DNA of 64,000 nt, taken from assembly GCA_963743575.1 (NCBI GenBank), contig CAVUQC010000007.1, positions 496,001 to 560,000 of the forward strand, given 5' to 3'. This document shows positions 54,141 to 61,983 of the stretch, piece by piece. The position numbers were made by a program, and so were the translations under genes. The notes under the pieces are model-generated. The model saw only the letters and a program-made list of their open reading frames with translations. It was not told the origin of the DNA and did not search any database. Numbering within the stretch: position 1 is the first letter of the stretch; each line of letters begins with the position of its first letter. Source of the stretch: DASUPK01 sp963743575. Lineage in GTDB: Bacteria; Actinomycetota; Thermoleophilia; Solirubrobacterales; 70-9.

Positions 54141-54142
54141 GT

Positions 54143-55123
54143 TTGGCGACCTTCCTAGTCGCACCGGATTCGTTCAAGGGGACCCTCACCGCCAAGGAGG
54201 TAGCTGAGGCGATCGGCCGCGGAATCGAGCGGGTCGGCGGGCGGCCGGAGCTCTGTCCGGCGGCCGACGGAGGAGAGGGCACGGCCGAGGTCCTGCTCGG
54301 CGCGATGGACGGCGAGTGGCACACGGCGCAGGTGCACGATCCGCTCGGCCGCCCGATCGAGGCGCGGTTCGCCCTGGTGCGCGACGGCTCCACAGCGATC
54401 GTCGAGGCGGCCGCGGCGTCGGGCCTCTCACTGGTTTCCGAGAGCGAGCGCGACCCCCAGGGGGCGAGCAGCGCCGGGACGGGTGAGTTGATCGCCGCCG
54501 CGATCGAGTCAGGCGCGCGGCGGGTCCTGGTCGCCGCGGGGGGCACCGCGACGACGGACGGAGGACGTGGCGCCATCGAGGCCCTCCAGGGGACCGAAGG
54601 GGCACGGGACGCGACTCTGGAGGTGCTCTGCGACACCTCGGTGCCGTTCGAGCGAGCGGCGGAGGTGTTCGCGGGACAGAAGGGCGCCTCGGATGAGCAG
54701 GTCGCGAGCCTGAGCTCGCGTCTCATCGCTCTCGCGGGCACCCTGCCGCGTGACCCACGGGGTCATGCGATGACGGGCGCGGCCGGTGGCCTCTCCGGCG
54801 GGCTCTGGGCGGTGTTCGGGGCCCGTCTCGTACCGGGAGCGGCCTTCGTGCTCGGGGTGATCGGCTTCGACGCGAGCCTGGAGGGCGCGGATGCCGTGAT
54901 CACCGGCGAAGGCCGTCTCGATGAGCAGAGCTTCGAGGGAAAGCTGGTCGGTCAGGTCGCCCGGCGGGGCAGGGAAGCGCGCCGGCCCGTGCACGTGATC
55001 GCAGGATCGAACACCTTTGACGAGGCCACCGCCAACCGGCGCGGGATCGCATCGGTGAGGGAGGCCGGCACCCCGGAGGCGATCAGCGACGCCGCTGCCC
55101 AGATCGCCGACCCCGCCGGCTAG
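54143..55123 (+). CDS. Glycerate kinase (GlxK/GarK family)
   Basis: A 326-residue kinase of the bacterial glycerate-2-kinase family. The N-terminal APDSFKGTLTAKEVAEAI, the CPAADGGEGTAEVL motif, ATTDGGRGAIEALQG and VITGEGRLDEQS are the standard family blocks. It phosphorylates glycerate for entry into glycolysis. A TTG at 54143, three bases after the ligase stop, is the best start since it puts the conserved APDSFKG near the N-terminus. Confidence 0.92.
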   Translation: MATFLVAPDSFKGTLTAKEVAEAIGRGIERVGGRPELCPAADGGEGTAEVLLGAMDGEWHTAQVHDPLGRPIEARFALVRDGSTAIVEAAAASGLSLVSESERDPQGASSAGTGELIAAAIESGARRVLVAAGGTATTDGGRGAIEALQGTEGARDATLEVLCDTSVPFERAAEVFAGQKGASDEQVASLSSRLIALAGTLPRDPRGHAMTGAAGGLSGGLWAVFGARLVPGAAFVLGVIGFDASLEGADAVITGEGRLDEQSFEGKLVGQVARRGREARRPVHVIAGSNTFDEATANRRGIASVREAGTPEAISDAAAQIADPAG

Positions 55124-55132
55124 GCACGGGGA

Positions 55133-57700
55133 TCAGGGAGGACCGGTCCAGCCCGCCGCGTAGCAGGGGTTTGGACCGCACGGATCGGTGATCGTGCCGT
55201 TGAGATCGAGGAAGGCCGCGATCTGGGCTCGGACCTCAGGCGTCTGCCGAATCACGGTGTCGTGCGGGTCGACTCCGAACGAATCGTCCGGGGCGGTGTT
55301 GGTGATCGGGGCCGGGTCGGTGCCGAGCGTTCCGCCGGAGCGCTTCGGCCCGATGTCCCAGACGAACGATCCGTTGCCATTGGCGTCAGCCGGTAGCTGC
55401 AGCGCGGGGAGGTCCGGGAAGAAGTCGACGAAGCCCGGAGTGCGCCCCGGGTCCAGCGTCGGATAGCGCAACGGCGCGCCGATCGTCCTCGCTTCGACCG
55501 TGGCGGCGACGTTCGAGACCTGGTGGTCCCCGTAGGCCATCTCGATCAGGACATGGTGCGCCGGCGTGCCTGGCAGAGGGTCGGAGGTCATGTGGTTGGC
55601 GTAGCCATCCGGCTCGCCGCGGTCCCACAGCATCTGGATCATCGCCAGCAGCAGCGGGCGCTCCGACTCGTTCGGATAGGACGGGTAGAGGATTGCCGAG
55701 TAGTCGCCGAAGTCCACGCTGCGCGTGAGCAGTGTCGAGTAGTTCATGCCGGGCACGTAGAGAACATCCCGGGTGATGTCCGGCTCGACGGCGGTGAGCG
55801 CGCCACCCGCGATCCCACCCTGGCTGTTGCCGTAGTAGTAGAGGCCCTTGCTGTGGTCGATCACCGACTGGGCGCCGTTGAACTGGAAGGCCGGGTCGCT
55901 CGAGAAGCCGTCCGAGTACATGAGCAGCCGGCCCAGGTAGATGAAGTTGAGGAATCCCTGCTGCAGCCCGTCGGGGAGCGGCTGGAACTTCGAGAGGTCC
56001 TGGAGCGCGGTGATGGCCGTCCCCACGTCGTCCTCCATCATTCCCGTGAAGTCCGTGGCGCAGGTCAGCACTCCGTGGTCGTCGCCCAGCGTCCTGACGT
56101 CTGTCGTGTGCACCTCGGTGTAGTCGCCGAACAAGCCGTGCCCGTACATCGAGGGGCGAACCTGGTGATCGACGTTCCAGACGCCGGAGCCCGGGCTGGT
56201 CTCGGTGACCGCCGACAGCGGGATGTTGCAAGTGAATCGCGCCGTCATCGTCCCGTTCTGCTGTGGCACTCCGTTGGAGTTGAGATTGAAATGACCGCCC
56301 GACTGGTACACGCCGCTGCCGTTGCTGCACCCCGAGCTCAGGAAGCAGGGCACCTGGTAGGTGCCGGTGACCTCGCGCACGTTCTGGGCCTCGTGGCCGT
56401 TGTTGAGGGGGTTGGTCGGATCATTCTTGGTCAGGACGCTGGTCACCGTGAAGTCGGGGGCGTTCCCCTGCATGATCCCGTCGCCGGGAGTGTTGTCGCC
56501 GAGGTCCGCCAGACCCCGATCCCGGATCGAGAGCATCCGGTCGGTGATGTTCGGGGTGCTCGCGACCGTGAAGTCCCAGGCGTCGTAGAGATCGCCGCGG
56601 GCGATCCCAGCCTGCTGCAGCTTGGAGAAGAGCTCGTCGAAGTGGGCGCGGCGGCCCTCGATGGCGGACACGTCTGTGGTCACTCCATCCCGATAGAGGG
56701 CGAAGCCCGGCGGGGCCGGGATCACATTGCCGCTCGCGTCCTTCAGGTTTCGCATCGCGACGATGTAGCGGTGGCCCTCGATCAGGTTCTTGCCGGGCCG
56801 GATGATCAGGTCGGTGTTCGCTGGACTGGATGCGTTCGAGTCGAGCTCGGACCAGATCAGCTGGCGCTGCCCGGTGGAGGCATCGATCAGCACGATCGGC
56901 TGGTTCGGGGCGAAGGCCTGGTCCATGTCGGTGAGCGGCACGGCCCCCGTCTTCTGGAAAGCGGTCGGGTTGTCGAGCCCGGGAATCCTGGTGACGATGC
57001 TCTCGCCGGGACTGAAACCATCGCTCTGGTTGATGCCGGAGGGATCGATGTGGACGCCGTGGGCGTTGGCGGGCGACGAGTCGATGCTCAGGTTGACCCG
57101 CCGGCCCGTGGATGCACTGGCGTCATCGACGGTGTAGTGATCGCTCGGCCAGGGGAACAGGCAGTTCGTCCCCGGACTCGCGATCGTTTCGCAGCGAGCC
57201 GCCTTCGCAAGCGCGGCGCATTGGGGCACCGACTGGACGACCGATGCCCGCCCCTTCGGTGACTTGCCCTTGCGGTGCTTCTTGTGCTTGCCCGGCACCT
57301 TCGCGGTGAGCAGCAGACCCGTCGCGCCGCAGCCCTGGAGAATGTCGTGGCCCGCCGGGCTGAGGGCGAGCGAGAAGGTTCGCTTCCCGGGCCGCGCCTT
57401 GACGCGCCGGGGGTCGCTCAGCGCAGGGCCTCCGCCGAATCCGCGCACCGCGAGGACGAGCTTGCGCTTCTTGGTCGACCGGACGACCACCTTCACCTGT
57501 CCTGAGGAGAGCAGCGCCTGGTCGCTCTGGCTGGCTCCTTTGAACTTGAGGGCGAGGCTCTTGCCCTTCGAATGGTGCTTGGCGAGCGCCGGCGCGGCGG
57601 TCACGGCGAACGCGGCGAGCGCGCAGGCGCAAACGATCAGCGCGGTCAGCGTACGGCGACCGGTCCCTCGGCCCTCGAGCAACGCCTCTCCTCTCTCCAT
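55133..57700 (-). CDS. Large secreted lipase-like alpha/beta hydrolase
   Basis: An 855-residue exported protein. A signal peptide (to ~residue 40, ending PALA) is followed by a Lys-rich ~110-residue beta region, a segment resembling the Pla-1/virulence-factor lipase N-terminus (NCLFPWPSDHYTVDD), and a hydrolase domain with the nucleophile motif GNSQGG at about residue 626. Many cysteines (for example CFLSSGCSNG and the terminal CGPNPCYA) suggest extracellular disulfides. Substrate could be a lipid or ester; I cannot place all catalytic triad residues. The next gene diverges. Confidence 0.75.
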   Translation of the reverse strand: MERGEALLEGRGTGRRTLTALIVCACALAAFAVTAAPALAKHHSKGKSLALKFKGASQSDQALLSSGQVKVVVRSTKKRKLVLAVRGFGGGPALSDPRRVKARPGKRTFSLALSPAGHDILQGCGATGLLLTAKVPGKHKKHRKGKSPKGRASVVQSVPQCAALAKAARCETIASPGTNCLFPWPSDHYTVDDASASTGRRVNLSIDSSPANAHGVHIDPSGINQSDGFSPGESIVTRIPGLDNPTAFQKTGAVPLTDMDQAFAPNQPIVLIDASTGQRQLIWSELDSNASSPANTDLIIRPGKNLIEGHRYIVAMRNLKDASGNVIPAPPGFALYRDGVTTDVSAIEGRRAHFDELFSKLQQAGIARGDLYDAWDFTVASTPNITDRMLSIRDRGLADLGDNTPGDGIMQGNAPDFTVTSVLTKNDPTNPLNNGHEAQNVREVTGTYQVPCFLSSGCSNGSGVYQSGGHFNLNSNGVPQQNGTMTARFTCNIPLSAVTETSPGSGVWNVDHQVRPSMYGHGLFGDYTEVHTTDVRTLGDDHGVLTCATDFTGMMEDDVGTAITALQDLSKFQPLPDGLQQGFLNFIYLGRLLMYSDGFSSDPAFQFNGAQSVIDHSKGLYYYGNSQGGIAGGALTAVEPDITRDVLYVPGMNYSTLLTRSVDFGDYSAILYPSYPNESERPLLLAMIQMLWDRGEPDGYANHMTSDPLPGTPAHHVLIEMAYGDHQVSNVAATVEARTIGAPLRYPTLDPGRTPGFVDFFPDLPALQLPADANGNGSFVWDIGPKRSGGTLGTDPAPITNTAPDDSFGVDPHDTVIRQTPEVRAQIAAFLDLNGTITDPCGPNPCYAAGWTGPP

Positions 57701-57777
57701 TCCTAAGGACCTCCCCGGTCCTTTCGGGAACCTATCACCACCACGGCGTGCCGTGTTGCCGCGATAGCTTCCGGTGA

Positions 57778-58515
57778 ATGGGTGAAACGCACAGGGTGGC
57801 GCTGGTGACGGGCGCCAGCAGCGGCATCGGCGAGGCGACCGTCCGTTCGCTGGCGGCCGCCGGCTTCGAGGTGGTGGCCGCGGCGCGGCGACTGGAGCGC
57901 TGCGAGCAGGTGGCCCGGGAGGTGGGAGGCCGAGCCCTGCGGCTCGACGTCGCCGATCCCGACTCCGTCGCCGAGCTGCCCGAAGCCCTCCCCGAGCTGT
58001 CGGTGCTGGTCAACAACGCGGGCGGCGCGCTCGGGCTCGAGCCCATCGCCGAGGCCGACGAGGAGAACTGGCGCCAGATGTACGAGACCAACGTGCTGGG
58101 CGTGATGCGGGTGACCAAGGCCCTCCTCCCCGCCCTCGAGCGCAGCGGCGACGGCCACGTCGTCGTGATCGGCTCGGTCGCGGGAGTTGAGGTCTATCCA
58201 GGCGGCGCGGGCTACACCGCGGCGAAGCACGCCGCCAACGCCGTGGCCCGCACGCTTCGCCTGGAGCTGCTCGGCAAGCCGATCCGGGTGAGCGAGGTCG
58301 CTCCCGGGATGGTGGAAACCGAATTCTCACTCACCCGTTTCGGGGGCGACGAGGAGAAGGCCTCAAAGGTCTACGAGGGCACCACGCCGCTGAGCGCCGA
58401 GGACGTCGCGGACGCGATCGCCTACGTCGTCACGCGCCCGCCCCACGTGGACGTGGACTACCTGTCGATCATGCCGACGACGCAGGCGACCGCCCGCGAC
58501 GTCCACCGCGCCTAG
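57778..58515 (+). CDS. Short-chain dehydrogenase/reductase (classical SDR)
   Basis: A 245-residue classical SDR with TGASSGIGEA (residues 11-20), NNAGG, the catalytic Ser in VVIGSVAG and YTAAK as the YxxxK motif. It resembles the YdfG/serine-dehydrogenase-like group (NADP-dependent). Substrate cannot be named. Its stop overlaps the stop of the convergent patatin gene. Confidence 0.92.
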   Translation: MGETHRVALVTGASSGIGEATVRSLAAAGFEVVAAARRLERCEQVAREVGGRALRLDVADPDSVAELPEALPELSVLVNNAGGALGLEPIAEADEENWRQMYETNVLGVMRVTKALLPALERSGDGHVVVIGSVAGVEVYPGGAGYTAAKHAANAVARTLRLELLGKPIRVSEVAPGMVETEFSLTRFGGDEEKASKVYEGTTPLSAEDVADAIAYVVTRPPHVDVDYLSIMPTTQATARDVHRA

Positions 58516-59795
58516 TCGCGCGACGCCGCCTCCGCCTCGTCCGACTGCCGCAGGAGGGCGCCGGTCGTCTGCTCGAGGACGCGTCTCCAGACCGACATTC
58601 CCTTCTCCTCCTCCTCGACCGTCTCGATCACGCGCTGCACCCGGCGAGCCGAGATCTCGATGCCGTGGCGCGCCGCGACCTCCTTGTAGCGCTGGTAGTC
58701 GCGCGCCAGTCTCACCGTGACGGACTCGAAGCCATGCTTTGCGATCTGCAGGCGGGCCGAATAGTCGAGGATCGAGGTCCCGAACATCAGCTCATCGTTG
58801 AACTCAGGCTCGATCAGGATGATGTCGACGTCCGGGAACCGCTCGTTCCAGGACTGGACCGCCAGGTGAAGCCTGGCGTGGGCCATGAGGCGGAAGGCCT
58901 GGTTGCCGATAGCGGGCATGCCCATGTCGGAGACGCGGCGAACTCGGGATCCGAAGGCGGTCGGGATCCGGGTCTCGAAGTCGTTCACGTAGGGAACGAG
59001 AGGGTTGACCACGACGATGAACTTGGCGCCGGCCTCCACCGCGACGTCGACGTTGGTCGTGGAGACGATCCCGCCGTCAACCAGCTGCCTGCCGCGGAGC
59101 TCGTACGGCTCGTAGACGATCGGCAGGGCGCCGGAGGCCGCGACGGCGCGCGAGATCGGCACGTTGTCCCACTCCCCCTCGCCGAAGACGATCCGCTCGC
59201 AGGTGTCGAGATCGGTGGCCGTGATGCGGAGCTCGGCGTCGAGCTCGCGGAAGTCGTTGGTCCGGTCGGGATCCGAGAGGACGCTGCGCATGTACTGCTC
59301 GATCCCGCGGTTGTGGTAGATCCCGGTCGGAAGGCCCTCGGCGAGCCCCATCACCACGTCGACCATGGAGATCTCGCCGATGTTCCCGGCGAGCCGGCGT
59401 ACGGTGGCGGCGACCCTCAGCGGCAGCACGGCGAGGCGGTTGGCGAAGCCCCGGTAATTCGGCCGAAGCAGCGTCCGCAGCGACGCGTTCTCGATCGGCG
59501 ATGGCAGTGCCTTGTCGAGCACGCGGAACATCTCCTCCGGCGTGACGCCGTTGGCGACCATGCTGGCCACGAAGGCGCCCGCGCTCGTGCCGACGTAGAT
59601 GTCGAAGTCGTTGACGGTGCGGTTCACCGCAAGCAGGTCGAAGGCCCGCAGGGCGCCCATCTCATAGACGCCGCCGGTGAACCCACCGCCGCCGAGCACC
59701 AGGGCGGTCTTGTCCCCCCGGCCGCGGCGCTTCCTCCCTCTGGAACTGCTGCTGCGCTTGCCGTCGGGGCCGTCGAACTGGACGACTTTCCCCAT
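58512..59795 (-). CDS. Patatin-like phospholipase
   Basis: A 427-residue patatin-fold lipid hydrolase. After a basic, Ser/Arg-rich N-terminal region comes the oxyanion loop GGGGFTGG, the nucleophile GTSAG (Ser71) and the DGG motif (LVDGGIVS) that supplies the catalytic Asp of the Ser-Asp dyad. The family acts on membrane phospholipids or acylglycerols. It is divergent from the carboxypeptidase gene and has no signal peptide, so it is probably cytoplasmic or peripheral. Confidence 0.92.
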   Translation of the reverse strand: MGKVVQFDGPDGKRSSSSRGRKRRGRGDKTALVLGGGGFTGGVYEMGALRAFDLLAVNRTVNDFDIYVGTSAGAFVASMVANGVTPEEMFRVLDKALPSPIENASLRTLLRPNYRGFANRLAVLPLRVAATVRRLAGNIGEISMVDVVMGLAEGLPTGIYHNRGIEQYMRSVLSDPDRTNDFRELDAELRITATDLDTCERIVFGEGEWDNVPISRAVAASGALPIVYEPYELRGRQLVDGGIVSTTNVDVAVEAGAKFIVVVNPLVPYVNDFETRIPTAFGSRVRRVSDMGMPAIGNQAFRLMAHARLHLAVQSWNERFPDVDIILIEPEFNDELMFGTSILDYSARLQIAKHGFESVTVRLARDYQRYKEVAARHGIEISARRVQRVIETVEEEEKGMSVWRRVLEQTTGALLRQSDEAEAASRD

Positions 59796-59874
59796 TGGAA
59801 AGGGGAGTATTACAGCGGTGCGGGCTGGTCAGGCGAAGCCGTCAACCGCAACCTCCATCGTTAAGAGCTGTTTC

Positions 59875-61176
59875 ATGGTTCTCATGCCCAGGCTCAGAGG
59901 GGTCATCTCGCTTGCGCTGCTCGCTGTGGCGCTGGCCGTGCCGGCCGCCCAGGCACGGTCGCAGGGCCCCGACAGGGCCTTCAGGACGCCGGTCGCGCAC
60001 GGCGCGGCCGCGGCGCACGCCTCCGTCTCGCGCTCCAAGCTCGCGAAGGGTCTCGCCAAGCTCTTTCGCCGCGTCGGCAAGAGCAGCGCGTTCGTCTTCG
60101 ATCCGAGCAGCCATCAGGTGCTCTTCGCGCGCAAGGGCGGGCGCATGCGGGTCCTCGCCTCGAACTCGAAGCTCTTCACCACCTCGACGGCGCTCTCGCG
60201 CTTCGGTCCCACCGGCAGGCTGCACACCACCGCCTGGTCGAGCGACCCGATCAGCGACGGGATCAGCCAGGGCCTGTACCTGCGGGGCGGCGGGGACCCG
60301 ACGCTGAGCACCGCGGGCCTGACGAAACTCGCCGACCGAGTCCGCGCGGCCGGTGTGTCCACGGTGCAGGGCCCGCTCCGCTACGACGCCTCGTACCTCG
60401 ACAATCTCGGCGGGATCCCCGAGCACGGAATCACCTTCGAGAGCGTCGGCCACCTCTCCGGCCTGCAGATCGACAACGGCTCACCCAGCGACCCGGCGAA
60501 GACCGCCGCCCAGCGCTTCGAGGACGCGCTCCGCAAGGACGGGGTCTCGATCGGCAACAGCGTCACTCCCGGGAACGTCTCCCCCGGTGCCCTGCAGGTC
60601 GCCGACTTCGATTCCCCGACGATGGCCGAGATCGTCCAGGACACGCTCGTTCCCTCGAACAACTACCTCGCCGAGATGCTGCTCAAGGACGTCGGCTCGC
60701 AGTTCGGCGGGAACGGGTCCAGCGCCGGCGGCATCTCGGTAGTCCGGCAGTTCGCCGCCAAGCAGGGCGCGAAGTTCGTGGGCGAGAACGGCTCGGGGCT
60801 GACCAGGCGCAACAAGGCCTCGCCCGCATCGGTCGTGAAGCTGCTCGACTCGATGCTCGAGGTCGACGGGAAGGCCTCGCCGCAGGACCAGGCCGCCCAG
60901 GAGAAGCTCCGTGACGCCTGGGTGGATTCCCTCGCGGTGGCCGGGCGCACCGGCACGGTCGCCGACCGGATGAGGGGTACCGCCGCGGCAGGCAAGTGCC
61001 ATCTGAAGACCGGCACGCTCACCCGGGTCAGCGCCCTCTCGGGCTACTGCTTCCGGGGCGGCGATGACGCCGACCACGCGGTGATCTTCTCCCTGCTGAT
61101 GAACAACGTGGACGTGAATCGCGCCCACGTGGTCCAGGACCGCATGGCGGCCCTGATCGCGCGGTACCAACGCTAG
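59875..61176 (+). CDS. D-alanyl-D-alanine carboxypeptidase/endopeptidase (PBP4, DacB-like)
   Basis: A 433-residue secreted class C penicillin-binding protein. A signal peptide (residues ~1-27, ending AQA) precedes the peptidase S13 domain. The active-site motifs are SxxK (SNSK, residues 96-99), SxN (SNN in LVPSNNYLAEM) and KTG (LKTGTL), so all three are intact. It trims peptidoglycan cross-links outside the membrane. The ATG at 59875 was chosen because it starts at the signal peptide. Confidence 0.93.
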   Translation: MVLMPRLRGVISLALLAVALAVPAAQARSQGPDRAFRTPVAHGAAAAHASVSRSKLAKGLAKLFRRVGKSSAFVFDPSSHQVLFARKGGRMRVLASNSKLFTTSTALSRFGPTGRLHTTAWSSDPISDGISQGLYLRGGGDPTLSTAGLTKLADRVRAAGVSTVQGPLRYDASYLDNLGGIPEHGITFESVGHLSGLQIDNGSPSDPAKTAAQRFEDALRKDGVSIGNSVTPGNVSPGALQVADFDSPTMAEIVQDTLVPSNNYLAEMLLKDVGSQFGGNGSSAGGISVVRQFAAKQGAKFVGENGSGLTRRNKASPASVVKLLDSMLEVDGKASPQDQAAQEKLRDAWVDSLAVAGRTGTVADRMRGTAAAGKCHLKTGTLTRVSALSGYCFRGGDDADHAVIFSLLMNNVDVNRAHVVQDRMAALIARYQR

Positions 61177-61190
61177 CTACGATCGTCGCG

Positions 61191-61966
61191 ATGAATTCGT
61201 GCGGGACATGGGCTCGGGTCTGGCTCCCATTGGCGATCGCGGCCCTGTGGACTCTTCTCACGCCCGTGGGCGCCCGGGGCCGTCACAGTGACGATCGGAA
61301 GCCCGCTGACGGGGCCCTTCTCACCTGGAAGCTCGGGCATGCCTGCCACCTGGACGAACACCGTGCTGCCTCCGGGCGGGGGTCTCAAATCACCGAGTGA
61401 TGGGACGATCGTGCGCTGGCGGATCGTCGGCGCCAGCGGCGGCCCCCTTCTACCTGCGCGTCGTGGCCCCAGTCGGCGGCACCACCTACACGGGCGCGGG
61501 CACCGGTCCTGCCCAGTTCCCCACGACCGACGCAACCGAGACCTTCCCGGCGAGCCTGCCGATCAGGACCGGGCAGATCGTCGGATTCGACAACGCCGGC
61601 ACGATGGACACGTTCTCGTCCATGGCCGCCCCGGGCGCCACCTAGACGGACTGGAACCCACCGCTCGCGGACGGCTCCACTCTTCCCTACACGAACCCCT
61701 ATGGCGCCGATTACGAGATCGCCTTCAACGCCGACGTCCGCTACTGCGTCGTTCCGGCGCTGACCGGCAAGAACCTTCGAGCCGCCAAGCGCGCGCTGGC
61801 CGCAGCCGACTGCGCCCTCGGCAAGATCGTCAGGCCTCGGAAGAAGGCGAGGAGGAAGAGGGCGAAGTTCATACGCGCCGAGAGCGTCGCCGTAGGGAAC
61901 TCGATCTCCGACACAGCGCCCGTCGACCTGACCCTCGGCAAGAAACTGCACAAAAAGAAGCGGTAG
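61191..61966 (+). pseudogene. Broken member of the exported beta-rich family, with PASTA domain
   Basis: The three-frame reading joins into one family member: signal peptide (VWLPLAIAALWTLLTPVGA), VTIGSPLTGPFSPG, IVRWRIVGASGG, FPASLPIRTGQIVGFDN and then a PASTA domain (VPALTGKNLRAAKRALAAADCALGK) and a Lys-rich tail. It is interrupted by two frameshifts (near 61276 in a G4 run, near 61428 in a C5 run) and an in-frame TAG at 61643-61645. The stop codon makes a simple sequencing fault unlikely to explain all of it. The intact relatives are at 44285, 45148 and 49317. Confidence 0.8.
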
Positions 61967-61983
61967 ACGGCGGGAAGGCGGGC

